A DNA stretch of 20,892 nucleotides from Bradyrhizobium sp. (lineage in GTDB: Bacteria > Pseudomonadota > Alphaproteobacteria > Rhizobiales > Xanthobacteraceae), in NCBI GenBank assembly GCA_028290305.1, contig JAQGKC010000308.1:1-20892 (forward strand), read 5' to 3'. The notes under the pieces were generated by a model. It ran no database searches and had not been told where the DNA came from. It worked only from the letters and a program-made list of their open reading frames with translations. Position numbers and translations under genes: made by a program. Positions 7,043 to 15,392 of the stretch are shown here, piece by piece (positions within the stretch are counted from its first letter, which is position 1; each line of letters opens with the position of its first letter).

Positions 7043-8214
7043 CGCTCCAGCACCACGCAATCGTCGGGCGTGAACCATGCCACCACGCGATGGGTTGCGC
7101 TGTAGGCGTCGGTTTCGAGCCGCGCGGTATTCGCCATCGACGAACGCAGGACAGCGCCGCTATCGAGTTTCACTTTATAGGTGGTGAGGCCGCCGAGATA
7201 ACTGACATCGGTTACGACACCTTCCAGCCGGTTGATCGCATGCGCATTGACCGCGTCGGACACCGGGCCGCGACGCGACAGCTTGACCTTTTCCGGCCGG
7301 ATCGCGACGCTGACAAGGGTTTTCGTGATGGGATCGCGCGGCTCCGCGACAGCGATCGTTCCGGCGCCCTGCGTCGAGATCATTACGCGACCGGCCTCGT
7401 GCGATAAGACCTGTCCCTCGAATATGTTGATGTCGCCGACGAACTCCGCGATCCAGCGCGAATTGGGCGCTTCGTAAAGCTGTCGCGGCGTCGCGACTTG
7501 TTCGAGACGGCCCTGATCCATCACACCGATCCGGTCGGCCACCGTCATCGCCTCTTCCTGATCGTGGGTGACGATGATGAAGGTCATGCCGAGGCGCCGT
7601 TGCAGCTCCATCAATTCCGCTTGCGTGCTTTCGCGCAGCTTCTTGTCGAGCGCGGCCAGGGGTTCGTCGAGCAGCAGCACCTGCGGGCGGCGCGCCAATG
7701 AGCGTGCCAGCGCCACGCGTTGCTTTTGACCGCCGGAGAGCTGATCGGGCCGCCGCTTCTCCAACCCCTCCAGCTTGACCAGCGCGACCATCTCCGCCAC
7801 GCGGGTGCGGATCTCGGAACGGGGCATGCGGGCGCGCTTCAGTCCGAACGCGATATTGTCCCGCACGGTGAGATGGGGAAACAGCGCATAGTTCTGGAAC
7901 ATCATGTTGACCGGACGCTCGTGCGGCAACACCTGCGCGATGTCCTTGCCGCCGAGCAATATGCGGCCTTCGTCCGGGGTCTCGAAACCGGCGAGCATCC
8001 GCAACAGCGTGGTCTTGCCGCACCCGCTTGGGCCGAGCAGCGCGAAAAACTCTCCCGCCCTGATGTCGAGCGACAGCCGGTCCACCGCCCGCACTGCGCC
8101 GAATTTCTTCACCGCCGCGTCGATGCGCAGCAGCGGCATGTCGGCCGCCACCATCTGCGGTTCGGGTTTCGCCGAATCCGCATCCGTTGCGGCTTTCGCT
8201 GCGTCCTCGGTCAT
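7039..8214 (-). CDS. potG: ABC transporter ATP-binding protein, PotG-like
   Basis: A 391-residue cytoplasmic ATPase powering the PotH/PotI-like permeases. Walker A GPSGCGKTT lies at 61-69, the Q-loop Q at 107, signature LSGGQ at 159-163, Walker B LLLDEP at 180-185, D-loop ALD at 188-190 and the switch His at 217 (THDQEEAMT). A C-terminal TOBE region covers about residues 290-388 and ends VAWFTPDDCVVLER, resembling the PotG ending. About 26 extra residues precede the domain (rich in A, D, E, K), a little longer than usual. It is the first gene of potG-potH-potI; all junctions overlap. No binding protein of the PotF/PotD type lies beside it. Confidence 0.92.
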   Translation of the reverse strand: MTEDAAKAATDADSAKPEPQMVAADMPLLRIDAAVKKFGAVRAVDRLSLDIRAGEFFALLGPSGCGKTTLLRMLAGFETPDEGRILLGGKDIAQVLPHERPVNMMFQNYALFPHLTVRDNIAFGLKRARMPRSEIRTRVAEMVALVKLEGLEKRRPDQLSGGQKQRVALARSLARRPQVLLLDEPLAALDKKLRESTQAELMELQRRLGMTFIIVTHDQEEAMTVADRIGVMDQGRLEQVATPRQLYEAPNSRWIAEFVGDINIFEGQVLSHEAGRVMISTQGAGTIAVAEPRDPITKTLVSVAIRPEKVKLSRRGPVSDAVNAHAINRLEGVVTDVSYLGGLTTYKVKLDSGAVLRSSMANTARLETDAYSATHRVVAWFTPDDCVVLER

Positions 8215-8337
8215 GATGCCAGCCTGCCCCGTCCTTGCTGCAAGCTAGCGGCGGAACAGCTTCGACTCAACCGCGGCGCATCACGTGCCGCTACGATGTT
8301 GTTGACGATCTTCTCCGCCTTATGGAAGACGGCGAGT

Positions 8338-8356
8338 CGGCGGCCTTCGGCCGCCG
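8338..8356 (-). terminator. GC-rich hairpin after the DUF1080 gene
   Basis: CGGCGGCC (8338-8345) and GGCCGCCG (8349-8356) form a perfect 8-bp stem with a 3-nt loop, 10 nt past the DUF1080 stop on the minus strand. There is no T-run after it, so it may be a weak or factor-assisted terminator, or only an mRNA 3' end structure. Confidence 0.4.
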
Positions 8357-8366
8357 CAAACCTTTC

Positions 8367-8999
8367 CTATAGCGGCTTGATCTCTACCTTGCGAAATTTC
8401 ACCACGCCCCGGTCGTTCACGACACCCTTGTCGTCCTTGAGGCCCAATCCATGCTGTAACGCGATCCGTCCACTCGTGAATTTGGTGTCTTGCGCCCCGT
8501 CGACGGTCTTTTGCCCGTTAAGCGTCACGGTGAATGTCGAGCCCTTTGCCGTGATCTCATAGACGTTCCATTTACCGCCGGCCTTTGGCATGGGATCGAC
8601 CTTGCCGACGTCGACGATCGCGCCGGTGCCGTAGGTCGGATCCGGCCGCGTATCCCAGATGTTCACCTCGTACGCATTGGCGCTGCCGATCTTGTCGGGA
8701 TCGGTGCAGCGAATGAAAATCCCGCTGTTGGCGTCGGTGTCGACCCAGAATTCAGCCCTGATCTGATAATCGGTATAGGGGTTCTTCGTGACCAGAAAGC
8801 CGTTGCCCTTGTCGGCAACGACGGCGCCGTCCTCCAGCCGCCAGTTGGCGTCACCGATCTTGTTGAAGTTGTCGAGGTTCTTGCCGTCGAACAGTGTGAT
8901 CCACCCGCCTTCGGTCTGGCCGGACGCCTGATGCGAGTATGAGAAAGCGGCGAACCCGACCAGAAGCAAGGCGACGCTAACGGCTGACCAACGTTTCAT
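8367..8999 (-). CDS. Exported DUF1080 / 3-keto-disaccharide-hydrolase-domain protein
   Basis: A 210-residue protein. The start at 8999 is fixed by a strong ribosome site (GGGAGGAAA) ending 5 nt upstream and by a signal peptide (MKRWSAVSVALLLVGFAAFSYS, probable cleavage after ASG or at the QAS-GQ region near residue 29). The mature part starts GGWITLFDGKNLDNF, the hallmark opening of DUF1080 (PF06439, a concanavalin-like fold). It continues with NWRLEDGAVVADKG, SGIFIRC, AYEVNIWDTRPD, NVYEITAKGSTFTVTLNG and RIALQHG, and ends GVVKFRKVEIKPL. Some relatives hydrolyse 3-keto-glycosides; most are untested. It is probably periplasmic. It lies between glpD and potG on the same strand, with its own 133-bp upstream gap. 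Confidence 0.88.
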   Translation of the reverse strand: MKRWSAVSVALLLVGFAAFSYSHQASGQTEGGWITLFDGKNLDNFNKIGDANWRLEDGAVVADKGNGFLVTKNPYTDYQIRAEFWVDTDANSGIFIRCTDPDKIGSANAYEVNIWDTRPDPTYGTGAIVDVGKVDPMPKAGGKWNVYEITAKGSTFTVTLNGQKTVDGAQDTKFTSGRIALQHGLGLKDDKGVVNDRGVVKFRKVEIKPL

Positions 9000-9028
9000 A
9001 TGATTTCCTCCCGAGTTATTTTTTGTAA

Positions 9029-9048
9029 CGAGTCTGTTTTCAGACTCG
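9029..9048 (-). promoter_or_regulatory. Perfect hairpin in the 5' leader of the DUF1080 gene
   Basis: CGAGTCTG-TTTT-CAGACTCG (plus strand) is a perfect 8-bp stem with a 4-nt loop. Read on the minus strand the loop is AAAA, and the hairpin is followed by TTACAAAAAATAA and then the ribosome site, placing it about 30 bp before the start codon. It could be an operator, an mRNA-stabilising leader hairpin, or a terminator of the upstream glpD transcript, although the tract after it is A-rich rather than T-rich. Confidence 0.4.
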
Positions 9049-9132
9049 CCCATGTTTTCCAAAGTCCGGGGAACATAGCAAGCGGCGGGTCTTTTCGGAA
9101 GCCGTGGAAGCACTCGCCCCAACCTGCTCCAC

Positions 9133-10602
9133 TCACGCGGATGCTGCCATGAATGCAGCCAGCGCCTCCCGATCCTGTGGCGGCATGGTCAACCCAAGTT
9201 TCGAACGCCGCCAGAGGATATCGTCAGGGAAACGCGCCCATTCATTTGCCATGAGATAGCGCACCTCTGTGCCCGTCAGTTCCGGTCCAAAGGCCGGGCC
9301 GAGGTCGGCCCGGCTGGTGGCGTCGCCGAATACGTCCTCAAGACGCGAGCCGTGGGCCGCGACCAGACGCTGGGCCTGAACCTCGCTGAGAAACCGCCAG
9401 CGCTCGCGCGCAGCATCGACCTCTGCGTCGAACCGCTGCCACGCAAAGTCGCCTCCTGGCAGCGGCGCTTTCGCGGTCCAGCGCGGCGACATCGGATAAA
9501 ACGGCGTGAGCCTGGAAACGGCTTGCTCCGCACGCAGGCGCGAGGTCGTGACATCGCCGCCGAAGATCGTCAGCAGCGGCGCCTTGCCGCGCCGGCGGTC
9601 GAATGTCACCCCGCCATCCAGCGCGCCGCGCTTGATTGCGGGTCCCGTGATCATATTGGCGCCGGAAACCGTCCTGATCACATCAGATGGATCGATCCGC
9701 TCGCGAAAATACCGGTTAGCGGCGTCGCAGAGATAGGCGACATCGCCGGCGGCCATCGACACCACAGCGGGATCACCTTTGAACGTTTGCCCCACGGTGC
9801 CGATCAGCGTGAAATCGCGCTCGTACGGACTGGCGAAGATCAGCCGCCGGTCGCTGTTCTGGAACACATAGACGTTGTCGGTATCGAACAGGCGCCTGAC
9901 GATAATCTGGCTCATCTTCATCGCGCCGACGCGCGGTGGCGGCATGCGCAACACGGTTTCCGCAACCGAAGCGGTCCAGGCGCCGCTGGCGTTGGCCAGC
10001 GCCCTCGCCGTGATCACCCGGCGATGGCCGCGATCGATCGCCACCAGCCGCCAGGTGTCGAGCCGGTCGGCGCGCACGCAGCGCGCGCCGGTGCGGATCA
10101 CGGCGCCGCGCTCCGCGGCATCGACGGCATTGGCGATCACCAGCCGCGAATCGTCCACCACGCAATCGGAATATTCAAACGCGGTGCCAAATGGCCGCTT
10201 CAGCGCATTACCGATCGGATGGTGCGTGACATCGACCGTCACCGAGCCCGGCAGACGCATGCGAGGTGCAAGCCGGTCGTAAAGCAGCAACCACAACCGC
10301 AGCAGCCAGGACGGACGCTCGTCAGAATGGGCGGGGATCGCAAAGCGCATCGGGCGCACCAGATGCGGAGCGATCCGCAGCCAGGTGTCGCGCTCGGCCA
10401 GCGCCGAACGCACGCGAAAAAAACTCCTGCGCTCCAGCGTGGCCAGATCGCCATGGACCAATCGCGATGTAGCGGAGGATGCGGCGGCACCGAGATCGCC
10501 CTGCTCGAGCAGGATCACCCTCAGACCACGTCCCGCGGCGTCGCGCGCAACGCTGGCACCGTTCAAACCGCCGCCGATGATCGCAAGGTCGTAGTCCGCC
10601 AT
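9133..10602 (-). CDS. glpD: Glycerol-3-phosphate dehydrogenase (FAD), GlpD-like
   Basis: A 489-residue FAD enzyme predicted to oxidise sn-glycerol-3-phosphate to dihydroxyacetone phosphate and pass electrons to quinone at the inner membrane. The dinucleotide-binding motif GGGLNGAS is at 10-17, within MADYDLAIIGGG. SSATSRLVHGDLATLERR follows, at the place of the family's SSxxSxKLIHGG. Then come RPMRFAIPAH, ANASGAWT, LIFASPYERDFTLIGTV and a C-terminal DAO_C-like region with FGDATSRADLGPAFG and LWRRSKLGLTM. Length fits the family. ATG at 10602 is preferred; a TTG lies 6 nt upstream. No good ribosome site is seen. The gap to the upstream gene is filled by a dispersed repeat. Substrate assignment is by family only. 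Confidence 0.85.
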   Translation of the reverse strand: MADYDLAIIGGGLNGASVARDAAGRGLRVILLEQGDLGAAASSATSRLVHGDLATLERRSFFRVRSALAERDTWLRIAPHLVRPMRFAIPAHSDERPSWLLRLWLLLYDRLAPRMRLPGSVTVDVTHHPIGNALKRPFGTAFEYSDCVVDDSRLVIANAVDAAERGAVIRTGARCVRADRLDTWRLVAIDRGHRRVITARALANASGAWTASVAETVLRMPPPRVGAMKMSQIIVRRLFDTDNVYVFQNSDRRLIFASPYERDFTLIGTVGQTFKGDPAVVSMAAGDVAYLCDAANRYFRERIDPSDVIRTVSGANMITGPAIKRGALDGGVTFDRRRGKAPLLTIFGGDVTTSRLRAEQAVSRLTPFYPMSPRWTAKAPLPGGDFAWQRFDAEVDAARERWRFLSEVQAQRLVAAHGSRLEDVFGDATSRADLGPAFGPELTGTEVRYLMANEWARFPDDILWRRSKLGLTMPPQDREALAAFMAASA

Positions 10603-10611
10603 GCGCAAGGT

Positions 10612-10712
10612 CTATAGCGCTTTCGAGCGGAGGGGATACCACTTCGCGCAAAGAAAATGCGTCAAACAAAAGATAGAGCTTCGGTTCTGATTCAAGCGGA
10701 ACCGAAGCTCTA
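10612..10712. repeat. Composite dispersed repeat ahead of glpD
   Basis: TAGAGCTTCGGTTC (10674-10687) is the exact reverse complement of GAACCGAAGCTCTA (10699-10712), an 14-bp stem with an 11-nt loop that contains TGATTCAA. It is preceded by TATAGCGCTTTCGAGCGGAG and a GATACCACTTCGCGC stretch, a combination I recall as one common Bradyrhizobium intergenic repeat. The palindrome's right end includes the TAG stop codon of the GGDEF/EAL gene (10712-10710 on the minus strand). The element therefore occupies almost the whole gap where a glpD promoter would sit. Confidence 0.7.
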
Positions 10713-13397
10713 GCCGGTCTTGCGTGCAGGCTCCATCGCATTGGTGCAGCCGATCAGCGCGGCGTATTGTCCGATCGGCAAGGGCTTGCCGATGAAATAG
10801 CCCTGCACCGCATCGCAGCCCTCGTCCGCAAGGAAGCTGAGCTGCTCCTGGGTTTCCACGCCCTCGGCAACGATCGACATTTCAAGACCGTGGCCAAGGC
10901 CGATCACCGCGCGAACGATCGCCGCCGATTGCGGATTGTGTCCGAGATTGATGACGAAAGCGCGGTCGATCTTGATCTTGTCGAACGGAAACGCCTGCAG
11001 ATAGCTCAGCGAGGAATAGCCGCTGCCGAAGTCGTCCATGGAAACGCGCACGCCGAGCGCCTTCAGCCGCCGCAGCAGCGCCAGCCCGCGATCGAAGTCC
11101 TCGATCAGCACGCCCTCGGTGATTTCCAGTTCCAGCCGGCCCGGCGCGAGGCCGGTTTCGAGGAGAATCGAGTGCACGAGGCCGACCACATCGCCGTGCA
11201 TGAACTGCGCCGGTGACAGATTGACCGCGATCTGCAGCGGCATCGACCACGATGCGGCTTCCCGGCAGGCTTCGCGCAGGATCCACTCGCCCATCTCGAC
11301 GATCAAGCCGCTTTCTTCCGCGAGCGGGATGAAATCGCTTGGCGGAACGAAGCCGCGCACCGGATGGAGCCACCGCGCCAGGGCCTCGAAGCCGATGATT
11401 TCACTGCTGGCGACGGTCTGGCGCGCCATCGCCTGCGGCTGGTAATACAGCGAGAGTTCGCCGTTCTTGACCGCGACCGAGAGGTCCTGGTGCAGCACGC
11501 GGCGATCGCGAATCTGCTGGTCCATCTCGGGTTCGTAGATGCTGATCGAGCCCCGCGATTTCGCCTTGGCGCGAAACAATGCCGCGCCGGCGTTGGCAAG
11601 CAGCGATGCGGCGTCCGCGCCGTTATGCGGGAATATCGAGATGCCGGTGGTCAGTCCGGTGCGAACCGATTTGCCGTCGATCTGGAACTCGTTCGCCATC
11701 GCTTCGGCGAGTTGTTGGGCCAGCGCCATCCCGGCGGCGGGTTGCTTTCCGTCGATGATCAATCCGAACTCGTCACCGCTGAGCCGGGCCACAACGCCGC
11801 CGCGCGCCGAGGTCTGGATGCGGCGCGCCACCTCGACCAGTAGTTTGTCGCCGACCGCATGGCCGAACACGTCGTTGATTTCCTTCAGGCCGTCGAGATC
11901 GACCGACAGCACCGCGAATTCCTCATCGGTGCCGGCGCAGGCCTCGATCATCTGCGCCAGCGCCTGCAGGAAGGCGAGGCGGTTCGGCAAATCCGTCAGG
12001 CCGTCATGATACGCCATATGCGCCATGCGCGACTCGGTCTGGCGGCGGTCGGTGACGTCTTCGTGGGTCTTGATCAGGTATTGCGGCTCGCCGGCGTCAT
12101 CGAGCACCGTCATGCGGCGCGTCAGGAACAGCCGCAATCCATCCTTGGTGCTGATCGGATGTTCCTCGGTGAGCAGGCCACGCTTCCTGATCGCCGCGTC
12201 GTCGCGCGCGATAATCAGTTTGGCTTCTTTCGGATTGAAGATATCCGCAGCCGTCAGTCCGGTGGCATCCTCGCGCCGCCGGTTGAGGATGGTCTCGGCG
12301 CTGCGATTGGCAAGCAGGTACCGTCCGTCGCTGACGCGCTCGACGATCAGCGAAACCGGAATGTTATCGACGACCAGTTCAAGAAACTTCTTGGTATTTT
12401 CGAGTTCCTTGGAAAGCGATCTGCGGTCGGTGATGTCATCGAACAGTGCGATCAGGAATTCAGGCTGGTTTTTTTCGTCGCGCGCGATCACGCGGTTGCT
12501 GGCGAGAACGCGCTTTTTCGAACCGCGCTGAACGGCGAACTCGCTGCGAAACTGCCCTTCGGGCGAGTTGAGCGCCGAGCGGTCCGCCGCCTCTATGGTC
12601 GCCGCGGTCTCGGCCTGGAAGATCTCATCGGCACGTTTGCCGACGATGTAGTCGCGGGAAAAGCGCGAGAAACGTTCGAACGCACGGTTGGCAAAAATAT
12701 AGCGGCCGTCCTCGATGCTCTTGGCGGCCACGCATACCGGAACATTGTCGAGCATCGATTCCAGGAACTGCTTGGTCGAGGCAAGTCGTCTCGATAGCCT
12801 GCGCTGCTCGCTGTAATCCTCATGCGTCGCCACCGAACCGCCGTTTGGCAGTGCAAAATATTTGACCACAACCGATCGCCCGCCAGGCAGCTCGGTAAGG
12901 AGACCTTCCGGGGTGCCGGCGTTTGCGTAGAAATCGTCGATGCTGACGTCGAGTATGCCGCGTTTGCGCCTTAGCGCCAGCAGTTCCGGCCCGGTCATGT
13001 TTCTCGGGATATCCGAACGGGCCAGGCCGTAGATTTCGAGATAGCGATCATTACAGAACACAATCCGTTTCCGCGCATCCGTCATGACCACGCCCTGGCT
13101 GAGGTGATTCAGGGCGGAGCTGACAAATGCGTTTCTGCGCAATTGCGATCGCCTGACCTTGCGCAAGGACGATTGAATCCACAGTGCGACGGCGCCAAGA
13201 AAAGAGCAGACGACGATACCGCCGATCAGCGCTTCCCAAATCATATTGGGATCGGCTGAGCCGATATAGCTCATGGGTGCAAACTTATCGGATACGCCCC
13301 AGGCGGCACCGACCGGCGCAATGGTGGCGACCAGGCACAGCAATGCTTGCGCAGGAATCAGAATCTTGCCGCCTGCCTGCCAATTCTTGTCAGCCAT
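10710..13397 (-). CDS. Membrane PAS-GGDEF-EAL protein (c-di-GMP signalling)
   Basis: An 895-residue inner-membrane protein. Two helices (about 12-34 and 55-77) bound a short periplasmic loop. Three PAS-like modules follow: about 90-200 (ALNHLSQGVVMTDARKRIVFCNDRYLE), 205-325 and 330-452 (each with VDN/LDNVP and YIFANRAF / YLLANRSAE). The GGDEF domain, about 460-620, has DGLTDLPNR but SGDEF (540-544) in place of GGDEF and no RxxD inhibitory site. The EAL domain, about 630-880, keeps EAL (671-673), the NLS segment, ITEGVLIED, DDFGSGYSS (788-796), KID and EGVET (845-849). I infer phosphodiesterase activity, with the GGDEF part reduced or regulatory, though SGDEF proteins can be active. It lies upstream of glpD on the same strand. 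ATG at 13397 has a poor ribosome site. Confidence 0.92.
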   Translation of the reverse strand: MADKNWQAGGKILIPAQALLCLVATIAPVGAAWGVSDKFAPMSYIGSADPNMIWEALIGGIVVCSFLGAVALWIQSSLRKVRRSQLRRNAFVSSALNHLSQGVVMTDARKRIVFCNDRYLEIYGLARSDIPRNMTGPELLALRRKRGILDVSIDDFYANAGTPEGLLTELPGGRSVVVKYFALPNGGSVATHEDYSEQRRLSRRLASTKQFLESMLDNVPVCVAAKSIEDGRYIFANRAFERFSRFSRDYIVGKRADEIFQAETAATIEAADRSALNSPEGQFRSEFAVQRGSKKRVLASNRVIARDEKNQPEFLIALFDDITDRRSLSKELENTKKFLELVVDNIPVSLIVERVSDGRYLLANRSAETILNRRREDATGLTAADIFNPKEAKLIIARDDAAIRKRGLLTEEHPISTKDGLRLFLTRRMTVLDDAGEPQYLIKTHEDVTDRRQTESRMAHMAYHDGLTDLPNRLAFLQALAQMIEACAGTDEEFAVLSVDLDGLKEINDVFGHAVGDKLLVEVARRIQTSARGGVVARLSGDEFGLIIDGKQPAAGMALAQQLAEAMANEFQIDGKSVRTGLTTGISIFPHNGADAASLLANAGAALFRAKAKSRGSISIYEPEMDQQIRDRRVLHQDLSVAVKNGELSLYYQPQAMARQTVASSEIIGFEALARWLHPVRGFVPPSDFIPLAEESGLIVEMGEWILREACREAASWSMPLQIAVNLSPAQFMHGDVVGLVHSILLETGLAPGRLELEITEGVLIEDFDRGLALLRRLKALGVRVSMDDFGSGYSSLSYLQAFPFDKIKIDRAFVINLGHNPQSAAIVRAVIGLGHGLEMSIVAEGVETQEQLSFLADEGCDAVQGYFIGKPLPIGQYAALIGCTNAMEPARKTG

Positions 13398-13696
13398 CAG
13401 TCACCCGCGGATTTCCGCCGCTGAGTGTCTGGCTACACGGGTTTGGATCGGGTAAACGCGTCCTTACACAACCCAAAAATGTGACTTAAATTACGGCAAT
13501 TGCCCTGACATGATTAATGCTTCAATAACGGGGAACCGGTACGAAAGCCGCTCTGAAACCAGCCCAACGGGATTGCTCGAAAGATCGTCCCAAGACAACA
13601 CGGTAGTATGTGAACACGATTGATCCTGGACGCGCGCTAGCTCACGAAAAGCGTGCGTCGGGTCGAATAACCAACAATCCCGGATCTGAACTGCGA
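13398..13696. promoter_or_regulatory. Divergent upstream region (GGDEF/EAL gene and FAD oxidoreductase)
   Basis: About 300 bp between two divergent starts. It should hold promoters for both. AT-rich sequence at about 13480-13535 (TGTGACTTAAATTACGG, TGATTAATGCTTC) is the most promoter-like part, but I cannot assign boxes. The plus-strand frame is open back to a GTG at 13610, so a longer N-terminus of the oxidoreductase is possible. Confidence 0.35.
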
Positions 13697-14800
13697 ATGG
13701 ATAAAGTCGATTGTGTTGTGGTCGGTGCGGGGGTGATCGGTCTTGCCGTCGCCCGGCGGCTGGCCCAGGCAGGCCGCGAGGTCATCATCATTGAGGCGGC
13801 GGAAGGAATCGGCACCGTAACCTCATCGCGCAACAGCGAGGTGATCCACGCCGGCATCTACTATCCCGCGGGAAGCCTGATGGCGCGGATGTGCGTCAGC
13901 GGCAAGCGCGCCCTTTACGAATACTGCCGGGATCATGGCGTCCCGCATCGCAATTGCGGCAAGCTGATCGTCTCGACGGCGGCCAAGGAAACCGAAAAGC
14001 TGCAATCGATCAAGGCTCACGCCGAAGCCAATGGCGTGCTCGATCTGCAAACCCTCTCCGGCGATGCGGCGCGAGCACTGGAGCCGGCGCTGAACTGCGA
14101 CGCCGCCCTGCTCTCGCCTTCCACCGGCATCATCGACAGCCACGCCTATATGCTGGCGCTGCGCGGCGACGCCGAAGATGCGGGCGCGGCCTGTGCCTTT
14201 CACACCCCGCTGCTGCGCGCCACAGCGACAACCGATCGAATCGAGATCGAGGCCGGCGGCGACGCGCCGATGACCCTGGCATGCAGCCTGCTCGTCAATG
14301 CCGCGGGACTCGGCGCGCCTGCGGTTGCGCGCAGCATCGACGGCATGCCGATCGACCTGATACCGCGGGCCTATTTCGCCAAGGGCAATTATTTCAGCTG
14401 CAATGCGCGCGCGCCGTTTTCACACCTGATCTATCCGGTGCCGGAGCCCGGCGGGCTCGGCGTGCATCTCACCCTCGATATGGCGGGACAGGCCCGGTTC
14501 GGTCCTGACGTGGAATGGATCGAGACAATCGATTACGCCGTCGATCCGGCACGGGCGGAAAGATTTTATCCGGCCATCCGGCGATACTGGCCGACACTGC
14601 CGGACGGTGCGTTGATGCCCAGCTATTCGGGAATTCGGCCCAAGATCGTGCCGCCAGCGGTGGCCGCGCAGGATTTCCTGATCCAGGGACCGCGGGAGCA
14701 CGGCATCGGCGGGCTGATCAATTTGTTTGGAATAGAATCGCCGGGGCTGACCTCATCGCTGGCGATCGCGGATTATGTCGGCGAACTGGCGGGGGTGTAA
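13697..14800 (+). CDS. FAD-dependent oxidoreductase, L-2-hydroxyglutarate oxidase-like (DAO family)
   Basis: A 367-residue flavoprotein of the DAO superfamily. The Rossmann motif GAGVIG is at 10-15, in [19 protein letters not shown], and ends at [10 protein letters not shown]. Next comes [27 protein letters not shown], then [22 protein letters not shown]. These segments match, from memory, L-2-hydroxyglutarate dehydrogenase/oxidase (HSGIYY, LYEYC, CGKLIVA). [14 protein letters not shown] and GIRPKIVPP also fit. Members oxidise L-2-hydroxyglutarate to 2-oxoglutarate, but others act on different 2-hydroxy or amino acids. The start at 13697 places the FAD motif in its usual position; an in-frame GTG at 13610 would add 29 poorly conserved-looking residues. 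It stands alone, divergent from the GGDEF/EAL gene. Confidence 0.82.
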   Translation: MDKVDCVVVGAGVIGLAVARRLAQAGREVIIIEAAEGIGTVTSSRNSEVIHAGIYYPAGSLMARMCVSGKRALYEYCRDHGVPHRNCGKLIVSTAAKETEKLQSIKAHAEANGVLDLQTLSGDAARALEPALNCDAALLSPSTGIIDSHAYMLALRGDAEDAGAACAFHTPLLRATATTDRIEIEAGGDAPMTLACSLLVNAAGLGAPAVARSIDGMPIDLIPRAYFAKGNYFSCNARAPFSHLIYPVPEPGGLGVHLTLDMAGQARFGPDVEWIETIDYAVDPARAERFYPAIRRYWPTLPDGALMPSYSGIRPKIVPPAVAAQDFLIQGPREHGIGGLINLFGIESPGLTSSLAIADYVGELAGV

Positions 14801-14819
14801 TCGTCGTCTGCGCGGCATT

Positions 14820-14837
14820 CCGTCGCCCGAGCGACGG
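14820..14837 (+). terminator. Hairpin after the FAD oxidoreductase
   Basis: CCGTCGC (14820-14826) and GCGACGG (14831-14837) form a perfect 7-bp stem with a 4-nt loop, 20 nt after the stop codon. No T-run follows, so an intrinsic terminator is only possible, not shown. Confidence 0.35.
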
Positions 14838-14971
14838 TGCATTGCGGTGCAACCATCCTTCGAGGCACGCAAGCGGCACAAGTGCGCCGCCGAACGCACC
14901 TCGAGGGCGAGCATAAAGGCTTACGCAAGGGATGACGGCAGTGAGATGATGGCGATGCTGGCGGAAGCCAG

Positions 14972-15157
14972 CTAGTGCAGCGTTTCGCTCGCCGTCTGCC
15001 TCAGCCGCTCGATCTCGTCCTTAACCATTAGTTTCCGGCGCTTTAGCTCGACAATTTGCAGGTCGTCCGTTGAAAGGTGCACGAGAGCGTCGTGCAATTC
15101 GTTTTCCAGAACCTTGTGTTTCCGTTCCAGTTCAACGAGATGCGCCTGTATTGCCAT
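14972..15157 (-). CDS. DUF465 (YdcH-like) small protein
   Basis: A 61-residue protein beginning MAIQAHLVELERKHKVLENEL and continuing HDALVHLSTDDLQIVELKRRKLMVKDEIERL. This is the DUF465 pattern: a short helical hairpin rich in charged residues, in which the ELKRRKL-KDEI segment is the most conserved. A good ribosome site (GAGGAGAT) precedes the ATG. Function in the family is not known; a coiled-coil adaptor is a reasonable guess. A second DUF465 gene lies divergently 235 bp away. Confidence 0.85.
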   Translation of the reverse strand: MAIQAHLVELERKHKVLENELHDALVHLSTDDLQIVELKRRKLMVKDEIERLRQTASETLH

Positions 15158-15392
15158 ACGAAATCTCCTCGGTTGGATTAAGACCTCAGATTCGATCCGG
15201 ACGCATAAGTCTACACGAGTAACCTATTCTGTCGATGGGTATCGAAAACCTCGCTCTCATATTTCGGCGGTATCTGTAACCAATCGTGAGTATGGAACCC
15301 TCCGCTTGCGCACAGGCCCGGCAAGGACGATATTCCCCACAAGGATTCCACAACCTTTCGCAACCTCATCGCGTTTTCAGCTAACGTACACC

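Noticed and set aside
7720..8562. Plus-strand open frame of 280 codons over potG and the DUF1080 end
   Set aside because: Crosses two real minus-strand genes and an intergenic gap; no motif.
9352..10617. Plus-strand open frame of 421 codons over glpD
   Set aside because: Antisense to a clear FAD dehydrogenase gene; the long frame is a by-product of GC-rich codon use. The product is rich in H, R, Q, D and G without any domain.
11859..12797. Plus-strand open frame of 312 codons within the GGDEF/EAL gene
   Set aside because: Antisense to PAS and GGDEF coding sequence whose motifs are all intact; no ribosome site or family pattern.
13530..13570. GGAAC followed by AC-rich sequence as an extracytoplasmic stress (EcfG) promoter
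   Set aside because: GGAAC is present but no CGTT-type -10 lies at the expected spacing.
14854..14934. Possible degenerate palindromic repeat (CATCCTT...AAGGGATG, with CCTTCGAGG and CCTCGAGG inside)
   Set aside because: The arms are short and the internal pairing is poor; it may be an old copy of a known repeat, but I cannot support it from this sequence alone.
15114..15392. Longer N-terminus for the second DUF465 protein
   Set aside because: It crosses the leader and start of the divergent DUF465 gene and adds residues not seen in the family.
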